A DNA stretch of 64,000 bases, taken from Paenibacillus sp. 19GGS1-52 (GTDB taxonomy: Bacteria; Bacillota; Bacilli; Paenibacillales; Paenibacillaceae). Both the position numbers and the translations under genes were made by a program. Location: contig NZ_CP059724.1 in assembly GCF_022369515.1 (NCBI RefSeq), positions 2,604,001 to 2,668,000 of the forward strand, in the 5' to 3' direction. Within the stretch, counting starts at the first letter, position 1. Every line of letters starts with the position of its first letter. Positions 7,247-16,184 of this stretch are shown piece after piece. The notes under the pieces were generated by a model. It worked only from the letters and a program-made list of their open reading frames with translations, did no database searches and was not told the origin of the DNA.

Positions 7247-9115
7247 TTGTTGCAACTACAAGTAACGAACAGTCCCTTTAACGAGAGTCAAGTTGAGCTT
7301 CTCAATCGCCTTCTGCCGTCCTTAACGGAATCACAGAAGATTTGGCTTAGCGGATATATAGCTGCACTCGGCCAGTCTGCTGCAGTAGCCTCGGTTGGTC
7401 CAGATCTACAAGCACAAGCGAGTCTGACAGTAGCTGAAGGAGTGGAAGTTCTTTCAGCAGTGGGACAGCCCGTGGTTTCCAAAGAGGTAACCGTACTTTT
7501 TGGTTCCCAAACCGGCAATTGTCAACGTCTGGCTACTAGCTTGTCCCGCAAGTTGGAAGAGCAGGGATTTCAAGTAACCTTAGCTTCTATGAACGGCTTC
7601 AAACCTAATGGGCTGAAGAAGCTTGAAAATCTGTTGTTACTGGTAAGTACCCATGGAGAAGGGGAGCCACCGGATAATGCCCGCTCCTTCCACGAGTTTC
7701 TTTATAGTAAGAGAGCACCACAATTGGAGAACCTGCGGTTTTCTGTATTGTCATTGGGAGATACGTCATACGAGTTCTTCTGTCAGACTGGCAAGGATTT
7801 CGATCAACGTCTGGACGAGCTTGGGGCAGAGCGGTTAAGCCCGCGTGTGGATTGCGATCTGGATTATGATGAGCCGGTTGCAGAATGGTTTGAGAGTGTT
7901 ATAAATGCTTTGAACGGACGCCTAAATGCTCCGGCAATAGCAGCAGAGGTGGTTCAGGCTGCTGAAGCCTCAGAGTCACAGGAAACGGAATACTCACGCA
8001 ATAATCCTTTTAGAGCTGAGGTATTGGAGAATCTAAACCTGAATGGCCGCGGCTCTGATCGGGAGACTCGCCATCTGGAACTATCATTAGAAGGTTCTAA
8101 TCTGCAATTCGAGCCTGGCGACTCGCTGGGCGTTTATCCGGAGAATCACCCTGAATTGGTCAAAGCTATTATTGAAGCTATGGGCTGGAACCCGGATGAA
8201 TCCGTTCCGTTCAATAAGAAGGGCGAAGAAGGCCCCTTGCTTGACGCGCTTTCCTATCATTATGAGATTACGGTATTGACTAAACCACTATTAGAGCAAG
8301 CTGCGCAGCTGTCCTCCAGTAACGCACTCACCGAACTGTTGGCACCTGGCAAGCAGTCGGAGCTCAAAGAGTATATCCAGGGTCGCGATCTCCTAGATCT
8401 GATCCAGGACTTCGCCCCTTGGCAAACCCCAGCCCGTAGCTTTGTAACTATTCTGCGGAAGCTGCCAGCGCGTCTGTATTCAATCGCCAGCAGCTATAAG
8501 GCTAACCCGGACGAGGTTCACTTTACCGTGCGTGCCGTACGTTATGAGGCTCATGGTCGTGAACGTTATGGAGTCTGCTCGGTACATTGTGCAGAACGTG
8601 TACCATCTGGAAGTACTCTACCGATCTATATCCAGCAGAATCCGAATTTCAAGCTGCCGACTAATCCGGATGTTCCAGTCATAATGATCGGACCTGGTAC
8701 AGGTGTTGCTCCGTTTCGCTCCTTTCTGGAGGAACGCGAAGAGCTGGGCGCGGAAGGGAAGACGTGGTTGTTCTATGGAGATCGTCATTTCGTGACGGAC
8801 TTCCTGTATCAGACAGATTGGCAGAGAATGCTTAAAGACGGCGTGCTCAGTAAGCTGGATGTGGCCTTCTCCCGTGACACGGATGAGAAAGTATATGTTC
8901 AGCACCGTATCCTGGCGAAGAGTCAGGAATTGTATGAGTGGCTGCAGCAAGGAGCCCATGTCTACATTTGTGGCGATGAGAAGCATATGGCACATGACGT
9001 TCATACGGCGCTGCTTGCAGTGATCCAGCAAGAAGGGGGTCTGTCCCCAGACGAGGCAACCGCATATCTGGAGACGATGCAGCAGGAGTTGCGCTATCAG
9101 CGTGACGTGTATTAA
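7247..9115 (+). CDS. cysJ: Sulfite reductase (NADPH) flavoprotein subunit
   Basis: The 622-aa alpha subunit of assimilatory sulfite reductase. It passes electrons from NADPH through FAD and FMN to the CysI haemoprotein during sulfate assimilation. Domains in order are a short N-terminal extension, flavodoxin (GSQTGNCQRLA near residue 86, STHGEGEPPDNA), FAD-binding reductase (RLYSIASS near 410, YGVCSVH), and NADPH-binding (GPGTGVAPFRSFL, FYGDRH), ending RYQRDVY as in CysJ. The start is TTG 7247 after AGGAGAGG. It is in an operon with cysI, 47 bp downstream. IS copy A lies 130 bp upstream and has replaced whatever distal regulatory sequence was there. Confidence 0.96.
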   Translation: MLQLQVTNSPFNESQVELLNRLLPSLTESQKIWLSGYIAALGQSAAVASVGPDLQAQASLTVAEGVEVLSAVGQPVVSKEVTVLFGSQTGNCQRLATSLSRKLEEQGFQVTLASMNGFKPNGLKKLENLLLLVSTHGEGEPPDNARSFHEFLYSKRAPQLENLRFSVLSLGDTSYEFFCQTGKDFDQRLDELGAERLSPRVDCDLDYDEPVAEWFESVINALNGRLNAPAIAAEVVQAAEASESQETEYSRNNPFRAEVLENLNLNGRGSDRETRHLELSLEGSNLQFEPGDSLGVYPENHPELVKAIIEAMGWNPDESVPFNKKGEEGPLLDALSYHYEITVLTKPLLEQAAQLSSSNALTELLAPGKQSELKEYIQGRDLLDLIQDFAPWQTPARSFVTILRKLPARLYSIASSYKANPDEVHFTVRAVRYEAHGRERYGVCSVHCAERVPSGSTLPIYIQQNPNFKLPTNPDVPVIMIGPGTGVAPFRSFLEEREELGAEGKTWLFYGDRHFVTDFLYQTDWQRMLKDGVLSKLDVAFSRDTDEKVYVQHRILAKSQELYEWLQQGAHVYICGDEKHMAHDVHTALLAVIQQEGGLSPDEATAYLETMQQELRYQRDVY

Positions 9116-9162
9116 TCATAGATCAAGTGCAAGACAATGACCCCGGGAGGAGATAAGCAACA

Positions 9163-10887
9163 ATGGCGAATAATGAAGTGGTGAAGCCCATCGGCGGGCC
9201 TCCTAGCGACGTCGAGCATATTAAGCTGGACAGTAATTACCTGCGGGGAGCGCTTGTCGAGACCTTGAGTAATCCGATTACCGGAGGTTTGCCGGAAGAT
9301 GATAACCGGTTGTTAAAATTTCACGGGAGCTATATGCAGGATGACCGGGATTTACGGAACGAACGCGAACGGCAGAAGCTTGAGCCTGCCTTCCAGTTCA
9401 TGCTGCGCGTAGTGGCACCTGGCGGTGTGGCTACACCTTCACAATGGCTGGTCATGGATGATCTGGCCCAGAAATATGGCAACGGTACGTTGCGCCTTAC
9501 GACCAGACAGGCTTTTCAAATGCATGGAGTTCTAAAGTGGAACTTAAAGAAGACTATCCAGAGCATTAACAATACACTGATGACTACTCTGGCGGCCTGT
9601 GGGGATGTTAACCGGAACGTCATGAGCAACCCAAACCCGTATCAGTCAGAGGTACATGCAGAGGTCTACGAATGGGCGCGCAGACTAAGCGATCACTTGT
9701 CACCGCGTACCCCTGCTTACCATGAAATCTGGCTGGATGGTGAAAAGGTTGTGGACAGTCTGGCAGATGGAGCAGAGGTAGAACCAATCTACGGCCCTGT
9801 ATACCTGCCGCGTAAATTTAAGATTGGCTTGGCTGTGCCCCCATCTAACGATGTCGATGTATTCTCTCAGGATCTGGGCCTCATTGCCATTCTTGAAGAG
9901 GGAAAGCTGGTTGGCTTCAACGTTTCTGTTGGCGGCGGTATGGGCATGACTCATGGGGATACCAGTACTTATCCCCAACTGGGACGTATCATTGGCTTCT
10001 GCCGTCCGGATCAGATCATTGATTTGGCTGAGAAGACAGTTACGATCCAGCGCGATTACGGCAACCGTTCGGTCCGCAAGAATGCCCGGTTCAAGTATAC
10101 GATTGACCGTCATGGGCTGGAGTGGTTCGTAAGCGAACTTCATGAGCGATTGGGCTGGCAGCTGGAAACCGCACGCGACTATCATTTCGATCATAATGGA
10201 GACCGTTATGGCTGGGTGAAGGGAAGCAATGGCCGCTGGAATCTGACGCTTTATGTGCAGAGCGGACGAATTCATGACCTGGGCGACTATAAATTAATGA
10301 CTGGGTTACGGGAAATTGCCAAGATTCATACCGGTGATTTCCGCCTGACGCCAAACCAGAATCTGATCATCGCCAATGTGACCAGCACCAAGAAACGCAA
10401 GGTCGTTGAACTGGCCCAGCAATATGGGCTTACGGATGGTGCGCAGTTCTCTGCCTTGCGGCGCAGTTCAATGTCCTGCGTGGCGTTGCCAACCTGTGGA
10501 CTCGCGATGGCTGAAGCTGAACGTTATCTTCCAGCTCTGCTTGATAAGCTGGAGCTGATCATAGACGAGGCTGGCCTGCGTGATAAAGAGATTGTAATTC
10601 GCATGACAGGCTGTCCTAATGGATGTGCAAGACCAGCATTAGGTGAGATTTCATTCATTGGAAAGGCTCCTGGTAAATATAATATGTACTTGGGAGCTGG
10701 ATTTACGGGCGACCGATTAAATAAGATCTACAAGGAAAGTATTGATGAGCAGGAGATCCTCGATACGCTCGGACCGATTATCCATCGTTATGCGAAGGAA
10801 CGTCAGCAGGATGAGCATTTTGGAGATTTTGTGATTCGTGCGGGGTATGTGCAAGCAGTCACTTCAGGAACTAACTTTCATGCTTGA
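9163..10887 (+). CDS. cysI: Sulfite reductase (NADPH) haemoprotein subunit
   Basis: The 574-aa beta subunit, which reduces sulfite to sulfide using a coupled sirohaem and [4Fe-4S] cluster. The four cluster Cys ligands are seen in the two expected motifs: CVALPTC near residue 442 and CPNGC near 486. The two ferredoxin-like sulfite/nitrite reductase half-domains and anion-binding Arg/Lys segments ([14 protein letters not shown]) are in normal places. The ATG at 9163 follows GGAGGAG. It is translated with cysJ as a two-gene operon. No CymR-like site or riboswitch was recognised upstream of the pair. Confidence 0.97.
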   Translation: MANNEVVKPIGGPPSDVEHIKLDSNYLRGALVETLSNPITGGLPEDDNRLLKFHGSYMQDDRDLRNERERQKLEPAFQFMLRVVAPGGVATPSQWLVMDDLAQKYGNGTLRLTTRQAFQMHGVLKWNLKKTIQSINNTLMTTLAACGDVNRNVMSNPNPYQSEVHAEVYEWARRLSDHLSPRTPAYHEIWLDGEKVVDSLADGAEVEPIYGPVYLPRKFKIGLAVPPSNDVDVFSQDLGLIAILEEGKLVGFNVSVGGGMGMTHGDTSTYPQLGRIIGFCRPDQIIDLAEKTVTIQRDYGNRSVRKNARFKYTIDRHGLEWFVSELHERLGWQLETARDYHFDHNGDRYGWVKGSNGRWNLTLYVQSGRIHDLGDYKLMTGLREIAKIHTGDFRLTPNQNLIIANVTSTKKRKVVELAQQYGLTDGAQFSALRRSSMSCVALPTCGLAMAEAERYLPALLDKLELIIDEAGLRDKEIVIRMTGCPNGCARPALGEISFIGKAPGKYNMYLGAGFTGDRLNKIYKESIDEQEILDTLGPIIHRYAKERQQDEHFGDFVIRAGYVQAVTSGTNFHA

Positions 10888-10910
10888 TTGAATGTATCTG
10901 AATATAATCA

Positions 10911-10960
10911 AGTGCACACAACGAAGACCCGGATGTTCTGACCGGGTCTTCGTTGCGTGC
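10911..10960. terminator. Strong hairpin after cysI
   Basis: A 13-bp perfect stem (10920-10932 with 10942-10954), extendable by several pairs with one mismatch. There is no clear T tract, so termination is inferred from the stem alone. Confidence 0.6.
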
Positions 10961-10997
10961 CAATACTGCACAAGAATAAAGAATTTTCGTGATTCAT

Positions 10998-11026
10998 TTG
11001 GATTTCTGACGTTTTTCTTACATAAT
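10998..11026 (+). promoter_or_regulatory. Probable sigma-A promoter of map
   Basis: TTGGAT (10998-11003), a 17-bp spacer and CATAAT (11021-11026), about 75 bp upstream of the map start. Confidence 0.5.
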
Positions 11027-11100
11027 ATAGAGGAGTTCCAAAAAAACATAAAAAGAGCCATTATACTGAGTAATGTGTTCTGCACAGAAGAGGCGAAGTT

Positions 11101-11847
11101 ATGATTATCATGAAAACGATGGAAGAGATCGAAAAAATGCGGGCTGCAGGGAAGATTTTGGCTGAATGCCATCGGCAAATCGAGCAAATGCTGAAACCTG
11201 GGATTACGACTTGGGAAATCGACCAATTTGCCGAGAAATTCATCCTGTCTCAAGGGGCGACTCCGGAGCAAAAGGGCTACCACGGCTATCCGTACGCTAC
11301 CTGCGCATCTGTGAACGATGTAATATGTCACGGGTTCCCAAAGCATGAACCCCTTAAAGACGGAGATATCGTTACTATAGACATGGTAGTGAATCTAAAC
11401 GGTTGGCTGGCAGACTCGGCCTGGTCTTATGGGATTGGAACAATCAGTGACGAGGCGGCCAAATTGCTGCTTACAACCAAGGAATCCTTGTTCAAGGGAA
11501 TTGAACAGGCGGTTGCCGGCAATCGTATCGGCGATGTTGCTCATGCTATACAGGTGTATGCTGAATCTAACGGCTTCTCTGTTGTGCGGGACTTTATCGG
11601 ACACGGTATCGGCTCAGAAATGCATGAAGCACCAGAGGTTCCACATTACGGACCGGCAGGCAAAGGACCACGCCTTAAAGAAGGCATGGTATTTACCATT
11701 GAACCCATGCTGAACACCGGAAGCTATCGGACCAAGGTTGACGGTGACGGCTGGACGGCCCGTACCATTGATGGAGGCTTGTCGGCACAATATGAGCATA
11801 CTCTAGCTATTACTCCACAGGGAACGATTATTTTGACAGAGCTGTAA
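11101..11847 (+). CDS. map: Type I methionine aminopeptidase
   Basis: A 248-aa cytosolic metalloenzyme that removes the initiator Met from nascent proteins. All five metal ligands of the family are visible: Asp94 (VTIDM), Asp105 (LADSAW), His168 (GHGIG), Glu201 (TIEPM) and Glu232 (QYEHT), plus the catalytic-region His77 (CHGFP). The start is ATG 11101 after AGAAGAGG; the in-frame ATG at 11110 is a less well-spaced alternative. It is monocistronic, not in the usual secY-adk-map context, so it is probably an additional MetAP paralogue of the kind Bacillales often carry. Confidence 0.95.
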   Translation: MIIMKTMEEIEKMRAAGKILAECHRQIEQMLKPGITTWEIDQFAEKFILSQGATPEQKGYHGYPYATCASVNDVICHGFPKHEPLKDGDIVTIDMVVNLNGWLADSAWSYGIGTISDEAAKLLLTTKESLFKGIEQAVAGNRIGDVAHAIQVYAESNGFSVVRDFIGHGIGSEMHEAPEVPHYGPAGKGPRLKEGMVFTIEPMLNTGSYRTKVDGDGWTARTIDGGLSAQYEHTLAITPQGTIILTEL

Positions 11848-11931
11848 TTTCTGCTCTCCCTCTGCTCCAGACAGAAATGGCGTGACATCCGTCGCTCCGC
11901 AACTTAGGAGTCACTTTTATACTGTCTGGCT

Positions 11932-11990
11932 TCGGCCCGATTGTCGTATCCATGCCTAGGCATGATGCGGGAAATCGGGCCGATTTCTGT
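11932..11990. terminator. Two-tier hairpin between map and the CBS gene
   Basis: An outer stem TCGGCCCGATT (11932-11942) / AATCGGGCCGA (11973-11983) encloses a second palindrome ATGCCTAGGCAT (11952-11963), between convergent genes. Confidence 0.65.
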
Positions 11991-12002
11991 TTAGCGAGAG
12001 AT

Positions 12003-12407
12003 TCAATCCGTTATATTCCTCGTGTAATATTCAATAATATCTTTCCTGCGGATAATTCCGAGGAACATACCAGAATCATCGATGACCGGAACGAAATTTT
12101 GATCCGCTGCCAGGGTGAGCATATCCTCCATTTGTGCATTAATCAATACACTTTCATTATGAACATGCTTCTGGATTTCACTCACCATAACTTCCTGCAT
12201 ATTGTCAAAGGTTAGACCTGGTGTTTTTCTCAGCTGCCATAACAGATCGCCTTCCGAGAGTGTACCAATATACTTTGCTTCAGCGTCAATAATGGGAATC
12301 GCCGTATAGTGGTGTTGTTCGAGCTGCTCCAATGCCTGCAGCATAGACATAGAGGATGTAATGAAGGCCACTTGATCCTTAGGTAATAAAAATGACGATA
12401 TTTCCAT
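12003..12407 (-). CDS. CBS-pair domain protein
   Basis: A 134-aa protein made almost entirely of two tandem CBS motifs, a Bateman module that binds adenine nucleotides or cyclic dinucleotides. Typical segments are YTAIPIIDAEAKYIGTLSEGDLL (first CBS) and FVPVIDDSGMFLGIIRRKDII (second). Size and architecture resemble small stand-alone CBS proteins of Bacillales, some of which bind cyclic di-AMP; whether this one does is not visible. The ATG at 12407 follows AAAGGAGC. It is single gene, divergent from the TetR operon and convergent with map. Confidence 0.85.
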   Translation of the reverse strand: MEISSFLLPKDQVAFITSSMSMLQALEQLEQHHYTAIPIIDAEAKYIGTLSEGDLLWQLRKTPGLTFDNMQEVMVSEIQKHVHNESVLINAQMEDMLTLAADQNFVPVIDDSGMFLGIIRRKDIIEYYTRNITD

Positions 12408-12617
12408 AGGTTTTAGCTCCTTTAAACTTAATCATATTTTGATTCCGGTATTTAAATAGAGTATACATGAAAGCGCATTCGAAGACTGCTGGGTCAGCCT
12501 AATCTTACCATCAAACCTTATGGTGACCTATTATACAATATTGTAACCGCTTTAATGTAAATTTTAAATTAAATTGTTGTCTTCTCAGTGGAGATATGTT
12601 AGATTGTTGATGCTGGC

Positions 12618-12640
12618 TGACCAAATTTGAAATTTAGTCA
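12618..12640. promoter_or_regulatory. Candidate TetR operator, TGACC-N13-AGTCA
   Basis: An imperfect 23-bp palindrome with core AAATTTGAAATTT lies 36 bp upstream of the TetR gene. The same TGACC-N13-AGTCA arrangement recurs at 13282-13304 upstream of the YhgE-like gene. Confidence 0.6.
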
Positions 12641-12675
12641 ATTTTCCAGCAGTTTAGGAAGAAGGAGTTAGAATT

Positions 12676-13257
12676 ATGTCCATCGATCGCAAAACGTTAA
12701 TCTTATCAGCAGCGACGCAATCCTTTGTGCAATTTGGTTATAAAGCAACCACTATGGACCAAGTGTCCAGAATCGCTAATGTGGGTAAAGGCACTATCTA
12801 TACGTTCTTCAAAACCAAGGAAGATTTGTTTGAAGAAATTTTGGACAAGGCCTATCAGGAGTTAACTTCGGTTATGAACCGAGTAGCCAGAGAAAACCAT
12901 ACGTTTATCCTTAAACTGATTAATCTGCTAGATTCCATTTTAGAATTTCGCTCTGATCATGAACTTTTCGTTAAGTTAGGTCAAGAGGTGCGTGATATCG
13001 GAACAGTTCAGGCGCTGGAAGGCGTAAAGCGAATGGAAGAATACGCGCTAGATTTCCTTAAGCACCAGATTGATCAGGCAGTTAGTCAGGGTGAAGTGAA
13101 ACCTTGCGATTCCAGCATTACTGCCTTTATGATCCTGCGATTATATTTGGCATTGACTACTGAATGGAATAAAGCGCACGAGCCGCTGAATAAAGACCAA
13201 ATTAAAGATCATATGAGTTTATTTATTTCGAATGGTATTCTAAGTAGTTCTGAATAA
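12676..13257 (+). CDS. TetR/AcrR-family regulator (first)
   Basis: A 193-aa regulator. N-terminal helix-turn-helix at about residues 10-50 (TTMDQVSRIANVGKGTIYTFFKTKEDLF) with an all-helical ligand domain. ATG 12676 follows AGAAGGAG. It lies directly upstream of the YhgE/Pip-like membrane protein gene, 80 bp apart, with a matching operator-like repeat before each. It probably represses itself and that gene. The ligand is unknown. Confidence 0.9.
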   Translation: MSIDRKTLILSAATQSFVQFGYKATTMDQVSRIANVGKGTIYTFFKTKEDLFEEILDKAYQELTSVMNRVARENHTFILKLINLLDSILEFRSDHELFVKLGQEVRDIGTVQALEGVKRMEEYALDFLKHQIDQAVSQGEVKPCDSSITAFMILRLYLALTTEWNKAHEPLNKDQIKDHMSLFISNGILSSSE

Positions 13258-13281
13258 CAACCTGTTTTTTTTGTAAAATAA

Positions 13282-13304
13282 TGACCGTAGTACGTATACA
13301 GTCA
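13282..13304. promoter_or_regulatory. Second candidate TetR operator, TGACC-N13-AGTCA
   Basis: Same half-sites and same spacing as 12618-12640, located between the TetR gene and the YhgE-like gene. Confidence 0.55.
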
Positions 13305-13337
13305 TCTATTCATTTTCAACATAAAGGGTGTGTAAGC

Positions 13338-15434
13338 ATGAAAGTATTTCGCGTTTTTTGGAAGGATATGAAAATACTTGTGAGCAAGCCAGTTCTTCTG
13401 CTCACAATGCTGGGTGTGGCTGCGTTGCCCATGCTATACAGTGGATTTCTTGTGGAAGGCTCCTGGGACCCTTATGGTAATACAGGCAAGCTTCCAGTTG
13501 CTGTAGTCAATCAGGATGAAGGAGCGCTCTATGAGGGCAAGTCGATGGATGTAGGCAAGGACTTCGTAGATGAACTGAAGAGCAATAGTGACTTTAAATG
13601 GATGTTTGTTGATGAGAATGAAGCCGAGGATGGCATGTCTCACAACCGCTATTATATGACTATTACGATTCCGGACAATTTCTCAAAAAATGCAACGACG
13701 CTTACACAAGATCACCCTGTTCAAGCTGAAATCATCTTCGAACCAAACAGCAATTATAATTTCGTCGGTGCCCAAATCGGGATGAGTGCGACGAAGGAGC
13801 TAAAGTCGAAGCTGTCCGCACAAATTACGGAAGCCTATACCCGCAGTATGTTCGAACAGGTAGACACGATATCTGCAGGGCTTGGGGAAGCGGGCAATGG
13901 TGCGACAGAGTTGACGGAAGGGGCGAGCAAGCTGAAGGATGGCTTATCTACCCTTAAGGAGAATTTAAACAAGCTTACAACGGGCTCAACAGGGCTTGCA
14001 AGCGGACTGAAGTTACTATATAACGGAGCTGACAGCTTGACTCAGGGTACGGGAACGCTGACTCAAGGAAGCTCCGATCTGGCGAGCGGACTAAGCCAGC
14101 TTGCCGGGGCAGAGAAGCAACTGCAAGCTGGTGTTGTGAAATCGCAGACCGGAGCCTCGCAGTTGGAGCAGGGCCTAAAGGCCTCGAAGGATGGCGTCAA
14201 TCAGTTAACAGCAGGACTGACTTCTTCCGAAGCGACCAGCAGCCAGATTGCGGCAGGTGCCGATCAGTTAGCCAAAGGTCTGGAGCAAGCACTTGCGGCG
14301 AATCCAGAACTACAAAACAATGAACAGCTAAAACAGCTGCTCGCTGCAAGCCAGCAAATGGCGCAAGGGAGTGCGCAGCTTCATAACGGACAAGTACAGC
14401 TGCTTGCAGGCAGTACCCAGCTGGATCAGGGACAGCAGCAGTTATATAACGGCGCTGTACAGTTAAAGGCAGGAGGCTCGCAATTAGTTGCAGGACTGAC
14501 CACATTTGGTCAAAAGCTGAATGAAGCAGCGACAGGCGGGAGCAAGCTTGCTAGTGGTGCAAACGCCTTAAATATGGGAGCCGCGCAGTTAATGAAAGGT
14601 CTGACTAAGCTTGATGTGGGCGTAGGCGGATTAACGGACGGCTCCATGAAGCTAGTCACTGGAGCTGGTGAGTTGACAGAAGGGTCTGATAAGCTGATGA
14701 ATGGCAGCAGTGAATTAGCTGATAAGCTAAATGCTGCCGTCAACGATACCTCTGCTGTGAAATCCGGTGACGACACTATAAATATGTTCGCGGAGCCGGT
14801 AAAGCTGACAGAGAAAACCGATCATAAACTGAGTCACTATGGTCTTGGGATAGCACCTTATTTCTTGTCGCTGGCACTATATATGGGGGCACTAGTATTT
14901 TCGACGGTATTCTCATTACGCCATTCAACTACTCCTGATGCTACACCAATGGAAAGATTTGTGAGTCGGACTTTTACGTTAGTGACAGTTAGTATCATTC
15001 AGGCTATACTTTCAGATATTGTTCTAATATATGTGCTGAAGCTTGAGGTGCAAAATGTGGCCCTGTTCTTCCTCTTCACCTTAATCGTCAGCTTTACCTT
15101 CAGTATGATTGTCCAGACTCTTGTCACTTGGTTGGACAATCCAGGAAGGTTCCTAGCGATCGTATTGATGATCTTCCAGTTGACTTCGAGTGCAGGTACA
15201 TTCCCGCTGGAACTGTTGCCATCGTGGATGCAGAAGATCAATCCTTTACTTCCCATGACGCACAGTATCGTGGGCTTCAAAGCGATTATCGGGAGTGGAG
15301 ATTACGCATTAATGAGAGAACAGATCCTATATTTGCTTATTGTTGCGGTTATATTCCTTGCACTTACATTCTTATATTTTGTCCTTCAGGTTCCCAAACG
15401 TACCCCTATAACGGCTGAAGAGCTAACAGCATAA
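13338..15434 (+). CDS. YhgE/Pip-domain membrane protein
   Basis: A 698-aa membrane protein of the YhgE/Pip family (related to phage infection protein and to the membrane part of ABC-2 exporters). A membrane helix near residues 15-35 precedes a large extracellular region. Residues about 185-480 consist of repeated short units of the form GA..L..G...L..G, as in other members, expected to form long helices. Five or six membrane helices follow at the C terminus. I chose ATG 13338 (AAAGGGTG upstream) over the in-frame ATG at 13281, which lacks a ribosome site and would overlap the operator. It is located between two TetR genes. A role in export or envelope stress is inferred. Confidence 0.88.
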   Translation: MKVFRVFWKDMKILVSKPVLLLTMLGVAALPMLYSGFLVEGSWDPYGNTGKLPVAVVNQDEGALYEGKSMDVGKDFVDELKSNSDFKWMFVDENEAEDGMSHNRYYMTITIPDNFSKNATTLTQDHPVQAEIIFEPNSNYNFVGAQIGMSATKELKSKLSAQITEAYTRSMFEQVDTISAGLGEAGNGATELTEGASKLKDGLSTLKENLNKLTTGSTGLASGLKLLYNGADSLTQGTGTLTQGSSDLASGLSQLAGAEKQLQAGVVKSQTGASQLEQGLKASKDGVNQLTAGLTSSEATSSQIAAGADQLAKGLEQALAANPELQNNEQLKQLLAASQQMAQGSAQLHNGQVQLLAGSTQLDQGQQQLYNGAVQLKAGGSQLVAGLTTFGQKLNEAATGGSKLASGANALNMGAAQLMKGLTKLDVGVGGLTDGSMKLVTGAGELTEGSDKLMNGSSELADKLNAAVNDTSAVKSGDDTINMFAEPVKLTEKTDHKLSHYGLGIAPYFLSLALYMGALVFSTVFSLRHSTTPDATPMERFVSRTFTLVTVSIIQAILSDIVLIYVLKLEVQNVALFFLFTLIVSFTFSMIVQTLVTWLDNPGRFLAIVLMIFQLTSSAGTFPLELLPSWMQKINPLLPMTHSIVGFKAIIGSGDYALMREQILYLLIVAVIFLALTFLYFVLQVPKRTPITAEELTA

Positions 15435-15451
15435 TGAAGCTTAAGTCATTG

Positions 15452-15482
15452 AAGACGACCCACTTGGAGTCGTCTTTTTTGT
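15452..15482 (+). terminator. Rho-independent terminator after the YhgE-like gene
   Basis: Stem AAGACGAC (15452-15459) / GTCGTCTT (15469-15476) followed by TTTTT. Confidence 0.85.
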
Positions 15483-15488
15483 TCGTCA

Positions 15489-15517
15489 TTGAAATTAATT
15501 AAACGGTCATTTATCAT
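15489..15517 (+). promoter_or_regulatory. Sigma-A promoter placing the start codon at +1
   Basis: TTGAAA (15489-15494), a 17-bp spacer and TATCAT (15512-15517). The ATG of the next gene is at 15524, about where transcription should begin. A GGTCA half-site (15505-15509) lies in the spacer. Confidence 0.6.
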
Positions 15518-15523
15518 AGATTT

Positions 15524-16096
15524 ATGAGACATAAGGATGAATCTAAGAACGAAGCGATTTTTCAAGCCACTATGGAGTTAATAAACGAAGTTGGATTCTC
15601 GGACATTTCAATGTCCAAGATCGCTAAGCGAGCGAGTCTTTCTTCAGCGACGATTTACGTCTATTTCGCGAATAAGGAGGATATGCTCGTTAAGCTTTAT
15701 ATCAATGTTAAGGAGAAGATGAGCAGGCAAATGATTCACGAGCTCGATGACAGCTTATCCACGCAAGAGTTATGTGAGTGGTTCATGAGAAACTCAATGA
15801 AGTTCATACTGGACAACAAAGATTATTTTATGTTTCTTGAGCAGTTTTCAACCTCGCCGCTCATGGATAAATTATGTCTTGAAGATACAGCGACGATGTT
15901 CATCCCTTTGCATGAGTTCATCGAGAAGGGCAAACAGAAAGGTGACTTAAAGCCACTAGATACAGTGTTTTTGCTGACCTATTGTTATTTTCCCGTCACA
16001 CAGTTGGCCAAGGCCCATTTCAAAGGACAGTTAGATGCTAATGAAGATCGCTTGCAACAAATTATTCGGATGAGCTGGGATGCTATCAGATTGTGA
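15524..16096 (+). CDS. TetR/AcrR-family regulator (second)
   Basis: A 190-aa regulator with an N-terminal helix-turn-helix (ISMSKIAKRASLSSATIYVYFANKEDML, about residues 25-52) and a helical C-terminal domain. No ribosome binding site precedes the ATG, and the best promoter would start transcription at the ATG itself, so the mRNA may be leaderless. A later start is unlikely because it would remove the beginning of the DNA-binding domain. It follows the YhgE-like gene after a terminator, so it is a separate unit. The target is not known. Confidence 0.85.
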   Translation: MRHKDESKNEAIFQATMELINEVGFSDISMSKIAKRASLSSATIYVYFANKEDMLVKLYINVKEKMSRQMIHELDDSLSTQELCEWFMRNSMKFILDNKDYFMFLEQFSTSPLMDKLCLEDTATMFIPLHEFIEKGKQKGDLKPLDTVFLLTYCYFPVTQLAKAHFKGQLDANEDRLQQIIRMSWDAIRL

Positions 16097-16110
16097 TACG
16101 ATCCGGATCT

Positions 16111-16140
16111 AGACACTGACTAAGAGTTGGTGTCTTTTGT
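16111..16140 (+). terminator. Terminator after the second TetR gene
   Basis: Stem AGACACTGAC (16111-16120) / GTTGGTGTCT (16126-16135, two wobbles) followed by TTT. Confidence 0.65.
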
Positions 16141-16184
16141 TTATTCCGTTTAAGGATTACAGAACTTAGTACAGGAGGGATACA

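Noticed and set aside
9700..10275. 191-aa minus-strand ORF inside cysI
   Set aside because: Antisense to a highly conserved gene, with no known domain.
13921..14750. Repeats inside the YhgE-like gene as a DNA tandem repeat
   Set aside because: The pattern is a protein-level heptad-like repeat; DNA copies diverge and the family always has it.
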